From Pseudomonas sp. GV085 (GTDB taxonomy: Bacteria > Pseudomonadota > Gammaproteobacteria > Pseudomonadales > Pseudomonadaceae): a stretch of 64,000 nt of DNA. The DNA lies in NCBI RefSeq assembly GCF_003050925.1, contig NZ_QAOV01000014.1, positions 62,001 to 126,000 of the forward strand, written 5' to 3'. Positions 21,701 through 27,527 of this stretch are shown here, one piece after another. Positions within the stretch are counted from its first letter, which is position 1, and each line of letters starts with the position of its first letter. Under the pieces are notes generated by a model that was not told the DNA's origin, made no database searches, and saw only the letters and a program-made list of their open reading frames with translations. Position numbers and translations under genes: made by a program.

Positions 21701-24700
21701 TGTTGTTAATGCCGTTGAGGTTCATCAGGTTGTTGTTCGACCCGTCGACCGCACGCAGGCCCAATGGCGCGCGGATGTTCGGGATCAGCGAGAGGATGTC
21801 CTGACCGGCCGCATCAGCCTCGGCAATCTTGATCTGGTCAAGAATGAAGTTGAGGTCGGAGCGGACCATGTGCAGGCCTGCACCACCCGCGGTGGCATCG
21901 ACTACAGGTACCAGCGCCGTTGGCGTGACCGGTGCACCGGCAACGATGGCAGCCGTCGGCGTGGAGAAAAGGAGCTCCGTGGTGCCATGACCATCCTGAT
22001 AGATCGCCTTGACCCGCAACGACAACCCGGCGAGGTCAGGAGAGACCTTGAACGCGGTACCGTCGGCGCTTTGGAACGCCAGGTCGCCAGCCGGCAACAG
22101 GATGATGTCCTCGAATACGCCACTGCCTGGGGTTGCCTCGAACTGCCAGATGTAGGACACCGAGGAGTTGGTGATAAGCCCCTGCGGATTACCCGCCGCG
22201 ACGTTGTTGGCATCGCGCACCCCGGCCACGCTGACAGTCAGCGTATCCCCCACTGTTATCGCTCCGCCGTTTCCATCCGTGACGGTAGGACTGCCAACCG
22301 GTTGGGCATTCTGCCCCGGCACCAGCACTAGCTGGTCATCGGCGAATTGCAGGCGTTCGATATGCAGCAGGGTATCGGTGCCGTCGCGACCCGCTACGCT
22401 ATCGATCACTGTATAGACATCGTCCGCCAAAGTGGCCGTGCCGCGGTCGTCAACGGTAACCGTATACTCGGCCTGAAGCCCGGAGTAGATGGCGGTGTCG
22501 AAGGCCGCCCCGCCCGTCGAGGTGCCGGGCATGATTTCCCGTACGGCCTTGAGCTGGCCAGGGTTAAAGGTGCCGTCCAGCATGAGCGGGATCATATCGA
22601 CCATGCTGTCGAAGCTGGCAATCTCGGGACCGGTATGGTTGACGTCGCCGGCGGCATAAACGGCAATCCTGACATTGATCCATTTGTCGCCATCGATCAG
22701 GTCATCGCCACCGCGGCCCTCGATCAGGTCGCTGCCATTGCCGCCGAGGATGATGTTGCCAGTGGCAAAGCCAGTGACCGGCAAACCGGCATCGGCCAGG
22801 AACTGGTCCAGTCCGCGGATCAATGCCACATTGGTCAGCGCACTGCCCGTGGCACCACCGTGGTTGACGATAGTGACTGCATCGACATCATCGCCTTTGA
22901 GCACATCGCCGAAAGCCGAACCGGACAAGCCTTCGACCTCGGCAAAACGGTCGAGAATCGAGGCTGGCGAGGCACCGACCGGATTAAACACGCCAGCATT
23001 CTGGTTTGGCGCATTACCATGTGGCTGCGCCAACGCCGCCAGGCTCAGGTCAACGGTCACGCCGACCTTGTCATTCTTGTAGGAGACCCAGTCGAAACCG
23101 GACATGCCGTCCATCTTGTCCTGGGCATCACTGCCGATAAAGATGTCATCGCCACCCTCACCGATCATTTCGTCGAAGCCGCCACCACCGACAAAGATGT
23201 CGTTGCCGATCACATCGTCAAGGAGCAATGGCGAGAAGTTATCGCCAGGCGCACCGTCCTGGGTACCCTTCTCGATCCAGTCATCACCTTCGTTGCCGGT
23301 CGGTGGCAGGTTGGTCTTGGCACCGAGGATAAAGTCGTCACCCTGGCCGCCGAAGGTGGTGCTGATGTCTTCGGTGGTGATGATGAAGTCCTGGCCATCG
23401 CCACCCAGGATCAGGTTGCCTGCAGCAAGCATGCTGCCAACCACGATCACATCGTTACCGGCATTGCCTTCCAGACGGTTGTCGCCGAACGAGTCGGAGA
23501 TGATGTCATCACCCGCGCCGCCCAGTACCGCATCGTTCCCGGCACCGCCTTCGAGGCGGTCGTTGCCGGCGTCGCCGTAAAGGGTGTCATCGCCGTCACC
23601 GGAAATGATGATGTCATTGCCGGCGGTGCCGCCCATGACGATATGGTCTTCACCGGTGTAATGCAGATAATTGGTGTCCGGCCCCACGGTGTCGGGGTTG
23701 TCGCGAATCACCAGCGGCACGACTTCCACGCCGTTGATCAGGATGCCGCCCGTCGGATCGGCACGGCTGTCCAGGCCCAGGCCGGTGAACTGGGCGGCCT
23801 GATTCACTTCGAGGGTGAACGTCGGCGTCAGGAACACGGTGTTCGCCAGGTGGGTGACATCGGTGTTGAGCATGATCAGCTTGGCAAAGGAGTTGTTCTC
23901 AAGTTCAGTGCCGAAGTTCAGGCCCGCGGTACGCGACAGGTAGTAGAAGCGGTCGCCGTTCTGCAACGCCTCCATCTGGGTTTCAAACACGAAGTTGAAC
24001 GTCGAGCCGAGCATGCCGCCGAACGGCATCTTCTGTTCGGCGAGGCCGCCGACCCAGAAGTCGATGTCATCGACGCCCGTGACCGTCACACCTGTCTGGT
24101 CATCGGCAGTACCCAATACCCCATCCCTGCCGGCCGTCGTTACGTTAGCCCAGGCACCGGTGCTGTTGAGGAAGTCCAGGCGGTCAGCCGGCGAACCCGC
24201 AACATTGAATACCAGCGCAAAGGCTGCAGCGCGTTTGTCTGCCAGCGTGGTCGCCGCCGTGATCGAGGCATGCGTACCAAAGGCCGCAATGAAGTTGACC
24301 AGCGACTCGGGGTGCTTGAGGCTGTCCGCCAGGTCAGCCCAACTGATGTACGGCTTGAGTTGGCTGTCGCCGGTGGATGCGTAGAACTCACGGCGCGCCT
24401 CGTTCAAGGTGGGGATGCCAGTGTCGCGACCACGCGCCAGGTTCAGGCTCGGCAAATCGAGCGGCAGACCGAGCAGGTTGTTGCGCAACGCTTCAGTGAC
24501 GAACTCATCGATCTCGTTGCCGACCTGACGGGTCACACCACGAACGATTGCCCCTGCCGCCTGGTCCGCAGTCACCCCGCTACCGGCGAACGCCAGCGGG
24601 TTGAGGAAGGCTGCGATCAGGCCCAGTTGCGAGTCCGGGTTGGCCGGGTCAGTGAGGAGCGGATTGAACGCAGGGTCGAAGCGATCGACGGTCTCGGTCA

Positions 24701-26426
24701 ACAGCGAGTGACCGAAGCGGTACACCACATGGGCAAACTCGGCGAAGATCGCCGGGTTGATAGAGGTGTCATAGCCACTGGGCGCAAGGAATTCGTCGAC
24801 CTGCGGTTGAATGGTCCGCGCGAACTCCTCGAACACCAGGTGCTGATACTGCATTTCAGTGCCGAACTTGGCGGCCTGGAACAGGCGTTCGCCGTCCCAC
24901 ACCAATGCTGCGATCTCGGCGGGTGTAGTCGGAATCGCGGCCACGTCGACCGCCAGCCACTCATTGAGGAAGGCCAGATCGCCAGCGGCTATGAGGGTGT
25001 CCTTGGTTTGCTGGACCAGGCGGTTGTGCTCGGAGTGGAACACATGGTGCACGGTGGTCAGGCCGATGTTCTCGTTGACCCGACCGTCGCCGGCAATGTA
25101 GTGGGCGTCGAGCAATTCGTTGTCATAGGTCAGGTTGTTGCCGCCCGCGTCAACGGGCTGCGCATTGCCGACAGCGATGTCGGCATCCGCCTGCAGAACC
25201 CCGCCAACGACGACCGGCGCGGCATTGTGGGCGATGTCGTCGAGGAAGCCATGCCCGGCACTCACGGCGTTGGCCAGACTGATCGGAGCTGCCCGGTTGC
25301 CTTCGACCAGTTGAGTGACGTCGTCAGCTGTCCCGGCGATGCCGTCAGCGCCGTTGCTGATGCGAATCACCACTTGCGGCATGCCGTTCGGCCCGCGGAT
25401 GAAGTTGCCGTACGCATCGGTTGCCAGCAATGGCACGTTGTGTACATCGGCGTCAGTCAGGTTGATGCCCAGAATGTCACGGGCCTGGGCCTTGACCACC
25501 TTCCAGGTCGCCATGCCGCCATTTTCGCCGCTGCCATCGTCGGCAGTGCCAAACAGGCCATCGGCGCCGAGATCGCGGTTGGTAATCAAGCGCCCCGTTG
25601 CAACAGGATCGCCGTCCGCATTGAGCACGTACTCGCGCAGGAACACCTGATGCGAAGGATGCGAGCTGTAGGTCTGGCTCTGGTCGACAAAAGGCGAGGT
25701 GGTGTTGGTCTGGCCATCATCGGTGGTGCCGACTATTCCGTCCGCGCCGGCAGTACGCACCGCACGTGGCAGCACCATGAAGTTGGTCGGGCTGCCTGCT
25801 ACGAACAACGGATCGTCCGGTTGCAGCGGAATAAACACGAAGTCGGTAGCGCTCTTGGTGACCAGGTCGAGACCGTGGTCGAAGAACTGGCCGAAGAAGG
25901 TCATCCACGAGTTGAAGCTGGCGGTCAGGCCGACGTCCGGCGACACGTTGGGCATGAAGAACACGTCCTTGTCATCGGCCGTGCCGAACACGCCATCCAG
26001 CCCGGGGCTGGTGACTATCTGTACGCCTTCCTTGAGCACGTCGTCATTACCCGCACCCACCACGCCGAAGTTGAGCACACCGTCCAGGCCCGGGTCGAAC
26101 GCTGCGGCATAGGCCGCCGGGTTATTGGCGGTCTGGTCGACGATCAGGTTACTGATGATCCGTGGTTGCGGATCGGTCACTGAGCCTGTCCCGGCGTAAG
26201 CATCCAGAAACGAGGGATCGAGCAAGCGCGGGAAGGCATTGTCCGCGGTGCCAAACTCGCTCTGGCTGGTGACCAGGTTGTTGAAGCTGCCATCGACGGT
26301 ACGCAGGCCGAATGGCACCTGAGTGTTGGGAAGCAAATCAATGAGGCTGGTGCCGTCGGCATTCGCTTCTGCGATAAAGATTTGCTTGAGGATGAACTCC
26401 AGGTCCGACTTGCTGAAATTGGCCAT
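15789..26426 (-). CDS. Giant secreted two-domain heme peroxidase with RTX repeats (copy 1)
   Basis: This 3545-residue protein is a PepA-type bacterial animal-heme-peroxidase. Module A (about 1-920) has distal Asp183-His184 in FFGQFFDHGLDLV, FHSEHNRL (Ser465) and proximal His573 in YRFGHSLLTE. Module B (about 1518-2435) repeats these at His1708, Ser1983 and His2092. Ten calcium loops of the PERCAL form DGxxGTxDD are scattered in the modules. RTX blocks (GGxGxDxxx) follow each module (about 925-1260 and 2440-2750), then Ig-like segments (about 1330-1490, 2850-3070). The C-terminus has further RTX repeats (about 3080-3450) and ends in DFILAT, a type I secretion signal. The start is the ATG of MANFSKSDLEF, with GAGGG upstream. 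Export by the neighbouring T1SS is inferred. Animal-type peroxidases oxidise halides or phenols with H2O2; the substrate here is unknown. Confidence 0.92.
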   Translation of the reverse strand: MANFSKSDLEFILKQIFIAEANADGTSLIDLLPNTQVPFGLRTVDGSFNNLVTSQSEFGTADNAFPRLLDPSFLDAYAGTGSVTDPQPRIISNLIVDQTANNPAAYAAAFDPGLDGVLNFGVVGAGNDDVLKEGVQIVTSPGLDGVFGTADDKDVFFMPNVSPDVGLTASFNSWMTFFGQFFDHGLDLVTKSATDFVFIPLQPDDPLFVAGSPTNFMVLPRAVRTAGADGIVGTTDDGQTNTTSPFVDQSQTYSSHPSHQVFLREYVLNADGDPVATGRLITNRDLGADGLFGTADDGSGENGGMATWKVVKAQARDILGINLTDADVHNVPLLATDAYGNFIRGPNGMPQVVIRISNGADGIAGTADDVTQLVEGNRAAPISLANAVSAGHGFLDDIAHNAAPVVVGGVLQADADIAVGNAQPVDAGGNNLTYDNELLDAHYIAGDGRVNENIGLTTVHHVFHSEHNRLVQQTKDTLIAAGDLAFLNEWLAVDVAAIPTTPAEIAALVWDGERLFQAAKFGTEMQYQHLVFEEFARTIQPQVDEFLAPSGYDTSINPAIFAEFAHVVYRFGHSLLTETVDRFDPAFNPLLTDPANPDSQLGLIAAFLNPLAFAGSGVTADQAAGAIVRGVTRQVGNEIDEFVTEALRNNLLGLPLDLPSLNLARGRDTGIPTLNEARREFYASTGDSQLKPYISWADLADSLKHPESLVNFIAAFGTHASITAATTLADKRAAAFALVFNVAGSPADRLDFLNSTGAWANVTTAGRDGVLGTADDQTGVTVTGVDDIDFWVGGLAEQKMPFGGMLGSTFNFVFETQMEALQNGDRFYYLSRTAGLNFGTELENNSFAKLIMLNTDVTHLANTVFLTPTFTLEVNQAAQFTGLGLDSRADPTGGILINGVEVVPLVIRDNPDTVGPDTNYLHYTGEDHIVMGGTAGNDIIISGDGDDTLYGDAGNDRLEGGAGNDAVLGGAGDDIISDSFGDNRLEGNAGNDVIVVGSMLAAGNLILGGDGQDFIITTEDISTTFGGQGDDFILGAKTNLPPTGNEGDDWIEKGTQDGAPGDNFSPLLLDDVIGNDIFVGGGGFDEMIGEGGDDIFIGSDAQDKMDGMSGFDWVSYKNDKVGVTVDLSLAALAQPHGNAPNQNAGVFNPVGASPASILDRFAEVEGLSGSAFGDVLKGDDVDAVTIVNHGGATGSALTNVALIRGLDQFLADAGLPVTGFATGNIILGGNGSDLIEGRGGDDLIDGDKWINVRIAVYAAGDVNHTGPEIASFDSMVDMIPLMLDGTFNPGQLKAVREIMPGTSTGGAAFDTAIYSGLQAEYTVTVDDRGTATLADDVYTVIDSVAGRDGTDTLLHIERLQFADDQLVLVPGQNAQPVGSPTVTDGNGGAITVGDTLTVSVAGVRDANNVAAGNPQGLITNSSVSYIWQFEATPGSGVFEDIILLPAGDLAFQSADGTAFKVSPDLAGLSLRVKAIYQDGHGTTELLFSTPTAAIVAGAPVTPTALVPVVDATAGGAGLHMVRSDLNFILDQIKIAEADAAGQDILSLIPNIRAPLGLRAVDGSNNNLMNLNGINNTEFGAADNVFPRLTDPVFNPAEGGTSYAQNSGLVIDSQPRTISNLIVDQTANNPAAYATAFNPGLDGVLNFGAVGNDDVLKDGVQIVASPGLDGQFGTADDHDVYFIENVAADAGLSAPFNAWMTFFGQFFDHGLDLVTKGGSGTVFIPLQPDDPLFVPGSPTNFMVLTRATNLPGPDGVLGTADDIHEQTNTTSPFVDQNQTYSSHPSHQVFLRAYQLTDTGPIATGRLITNRDLGADGQFGTADDVEIGGMATWKVVKAQARDILGINLTDADVDNAPLLATDAYGNFIKGPNGFPMVVMKGVDGLGGTADDVLVEGNPLAPLDLTNAVRTGHQFLVDINHNAAPVIVGGVLQADADTAVGNAQPVDAGGNNLTYDNELLDAHYIAGDGRVNENIGLTAVHAIFHSEHNRLVAQTKDTVLDSGDVAFLNEWLLNPVAALPTTQAEFDALQWNGERLFQAAKFGTEMQYQHLVFEEFARTIQPRVDLFFAPTQVYDVDLDASIVAEFAHTVYRFGHSMLTETVDRFDINFNAVGDPASADPNQQLGLIAAFLNPLAYAASGVSPEDATSAIIRGVTRQAGNEIDEFVTEALRNNLLGLPLDLPAINIARGRDVGIPSLNAIRRDIYSQTGDTQLKPYTSWVDLVQYLKHPESLINFIAAYGTHDTITGATTMEGKRAAALALVFGGAGAPADRLEFLNGSGAWANVTLAGKDGVLGTVDDLKGVTITGVDAIDLWIGGLAEQKTPFGGMLGSTFNFVFENQLEKLQDGDRFYYLERTSGLSMNAELESNSFAKLIMANTSATHLPGLVFSDPGLYLEVDLSKQYNDGLLAADPLGPNGEQVVFRDNPLTVGLDTNYIRYGGEEHIVLGGTDNADILISSDGDDTVWGDGGNDRIDGGNGNDQLRGGAGDDIITDIGGDDNIQGGDGNDVLHGGNGINLIIGGFGNDFIVTGEDASEAIGGQGNDFILGSKANEQDMGNEGDDWIEKGTSDGAPGDNFDPLGNDPVIGHDVFIGGNENDKFNGEGGDDIMVGSLGFGDRYIGGSGYDWATFKDLAQGVTIDYSDRFFDVPPMPGSGASALVRFDIMEGLSGSSHGDFLRGDSETAATLPVAGATGSVLTNISLIDGLAGLLPVGATFFDGGNIILGGSGSDLIEGRGGDDIIDGDKWLNVRISVRANADGTGAEIATFDSMAPMVQAMLNGTYNPGQLVIVREILIGTDSFDTAVFSGNASEYTVAVDGNAVVVTDLVDGRDGVDRLTGIERLQFADQAQASGVGTVSNSGPVGRLAIFDAATGARTDTSVAGQLLRVSDQSIRDADNVSAANPTGAVTGPVAYYWQVENIPGSGVFEDISFVAAGEVSRATGATYLVADDVAGLNIRVRAVYQDAQGTLEIVDSGGNSAPTAGPTILGVAFPDQVLTADTSSIIDVDGLSNAQFTFQWQETNGVTFVDIVGATASTFTLGQAQVGDQVRVVVSYVDDFGAAESIASDATAPVAAGDVFVGTAGVDIWTGTSGDDIASGGAGNDILNGLGGNDILNGDAGNDMLIGGTGADTMAGGVGDDVYEVTDAGDVVTELGGEGIDTVWTSLSGYTLSANVENLFFGGSGNFAGTGNALDNTLVGGAGNDVLIGGAGADTMAGGGGSDVYEVTELGDVVSELAGAGSDTVWTSLASYTLGANVENLFFGGSGNFAGTGNVLGNTIAGGAGNDVLIGAGGADTMAGGAGSDIYEATDLGDVVIELAGAGSDTVWTSLASYSLGANVENMFFGGSGNFAGSGNELDNTLVGGTGNDVLIGGAGADTMAGGAGNDVYEVTDLGDVVGENAGGGNDTVWTSLASYTLGANVENLFFGGSGNFAGTGNALDNNIVGGAGNDVLIGGGGNDVMSGGVAGNDTFVFAAAGFGNDTILNFGANLAAEQDFLNLTALGINSATFAANVTITANGADTVVGIGADTIHLVGVNSAAIDQTDFILAT
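16050..17200 (-). repeat. C-terminal RTX array with four 246-bp tandem units (copy 1)
   Basis: The landmark CCGAAAAAC recurs at 16162, 16408, 16654 and 16900, giving exactly 246 bp (82 codons) per unit. Each unit encodes an RTX stretch, a YEVTDLGDVV segment, a TVWTSLxxYTLxANVENLFF segment and SGNFAGTGNALDN. Units are nearly identical at DNA level, which makes the array prone to unequal recombination. Confidence 0.9.
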
Positions 26427-26601
26427 TTTGGATTGCCCTCGATCTGTCTGGGTAAAGGCACGGGACGAGAAAATCCTCCCGCGCCAAGTCAAGTGCTGGT
26501 TTGCGCAGTTTGTTTTTTATGTTTTTTTGCGAGAGCTCTGGCGCTACCCGGGACCCGGGATACGCGCCTGGAATTCGCGAAATGAATTGCTCGCCAGGCG
26601 A

Positions 26602-26706
26602 TCAGGCAGAGCGGATTCGAGCCCTGGGCGGGTCATGGAATCTGGAAGTGAAGGCGAACGTCCTGGACACCACCTTCCCTCTGCAAAAGCACGAAATGAT
26701 CGACAT
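26602..26706 (-). CDS. 34-codon leader ORF upstream of giant peroxidase gene 1
   Basis: An ATG follows the strong site GAGAGGAG by seven bases, giving a 34-residue basic peptide that starts MSIISCFCRGK and ends RARIRSA. The same ORF with the same site, length and stop codon exists upstream of giant gene 2. Between the copies I count five amino-acid changes and two silent ones, so selection on the peptide itself is not evident. It could be a regulatory leader peptide or chance. Translation of a peptide is not proven. Confidence 0.4.
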   Translation of the reverse strand: MSIISCFCRGKVVSRTFAFTSRFHDPPRARIRSA

Positions 26707-26708
26707 GA

Positions 26709-26785
26709 ATCGGCTCCTCTCGGGAAAGGCACCGCGCCTTGCGTTGCCAAAGCGATGGCAAGCTTCAGCGGGCGGGTCCCCCGAT
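26709..26785 (-). promoter_or_regulatory. Foldable 77-nt leader RNA element, copy 1
   Basis: On the minus strand the 5' AUCGG pairs with the 3' CCGAU to close a multibranch. Inside are a UUGCC/GGCAA hairpin, outer CCGC/GCGG pairing, and a UCC-CGAGA-GGA hairpin that contains the ribosome binding site of the leader ORF. It begins about where the promoter predicts transcription to start. The layout recalls compact riboswitches such as the GEMM class, but consensus bases of that class are not all present. Confidence 0.45.
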
Positions 26786-26792
26786 AACTAAG

Positions 26793-26821
26793 ACTAAAGT
26801 TCCATCGCAAGTCTTTGTCAA
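26793..26821 (-). promoter_or_regulatory. Sigma70-type promoter of giant peroxidase gene 1
   Basis: On the minus strand a perfect -35 box TTGACA is followed after 17 bases by TTTAGT (four of six matches to TATAAT). The same boxes and spacing are kept upstream of giant gene 2. Transcription would start near 26786, giving a leader of about 360 nt. Confidence 0.6.
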
Positions 26822-26927
26822 TATTATGTCGTTAAAACAGATGACCGGCTTTAGGAGTCATAACTAGCTGTTTTTAAAAGACATATAGGAAATTGAGTGC
26901 AGGTATAGAGCGAAATGTTATTTCTAG

Positions 26928-27329
26928 CCGCTGCTTCAGGCAGTGATCGAGGATGAGATTAGAAAAAGCAGCGAAATGCTGGCGGGTGGACAAAACGCAT
27001 CAGGCGAACAGCTGGAGCAATGTTTACGCAACTACCTGACTACCTTTCATGTCCTTCATCCAGAAAAAGGCTGTGTCCTTCCGGCCTTGGGTGGAGAGAT
27101 TGCGCGCGCCGAACCGGAGGTACGGCTGGCCGTCGAAAAAGGTCTGAAGCAAATACAGAAAGCCTGGGCCGATAGTCTCCGTAGCCCTGATGCGGCATGG
27201 GCCGTCATCGCTCAATGTGTGGGAGCGCCAGTCCTGTCCCGAGCAGTCGAGAAAGAACGAACTCACAAGGAAATCATTGCCTCTACCCGCAAAGCTATTG
27301 AAAAGAGCTATTTCACGCCGGAAAAATAG
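26928..27329 (+). pseudogene. TetR-family regulator remnant lacking its DNA-binding domain
   Basis: The open frame encodes LLQAVIEDEIRKSSEML and then a C-terminal ligand-binding domain of the TetR/AcrR kind (GCVLPALGGEIARAEPEVR, later AWAVIAQCVGAPVLSRAV), about 128 residues from a GTG at 26943. The N-terminal helix-turn-helix is missing. The frame is cut by a stop at 26925-26927, exactly where the duplicated upstream region of the peroxidase gene begins. This suggests that the duplication or an associated deletion truncated a regulator. Whether the fragment is expressed is unknown. Confidence 0.7.
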
Positions 27330-27459
27330 AAAAACGTCTCCGACTATGCGAGAGCAGCTCGCAACGCCATGTCATCGCTATCGCTGCAAAACCCTGGTCG
27401 ATTCAACCCTCCCTGAATTCCCACACCGAATGCATTCATGAGGCAATTGAGTGGAAGGA

Positions 27460-27490
27460 GAAAAGGAGGGCATCCATTGCCCTCCCCTCT
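27460..27490 (-). terminator. Rho-independent terminator of giant peroxidase gene 2
   Basis: Stem GGAGGGC ... GCCCTCC with the same seven-base loop as after giant gene 1, followed on the minus strand by TTTTCTCC. It lies about 40 bases past the stop codon. Confidence 0.8.
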
Positions 27491-27527
27491 ACTGTTCCGC
27501 CCTCCTGCGACGGTACTGACCAGGACC

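Larger units (their letters stand above)
26427..26924 (-). repeat. Duplicated upstream/leader region, copy 1
   Basis: About 500 bases upstream of giant gene 1 match the same interval upstream of giant gene 2 (38097-38591), with scattered substitutions and few indels. Similarity starts at the gene and ends abruptly after ATGTTATTTC (plus strand). The interval contains a promoter, a foldable 77-nt element, a small ORF and a near-palindrome TACCCGGGACCCGGGATA at about 26545-26563. Confidence 0.9.

Noticed and set aside
26709-26785. Direct call as a c-di-GMP (GEMM) riboswitch
   Set aside because: Copy 2 has GCAAAGC but copy 1 has GCAAGGC, and the GGGACGC core is missing, so only a structured leader is claimed.
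26544-26810. 88-codon frames in the duplicated leaders (also 38211-38477)
   Set aside because: The frame is open in both copies, but its start lies at the predicted promoter -10 region and no ribosome binding site precedes it; an opposite-strand frame is equally conserved. The smaller 34-codon ORF has a far better start.
27190-27441. 83-codon plus-strand frame overlapping the TetR remnant
   Set aside because: It is a shifted reading of the remnant and its downstream spacer, with no start signal.
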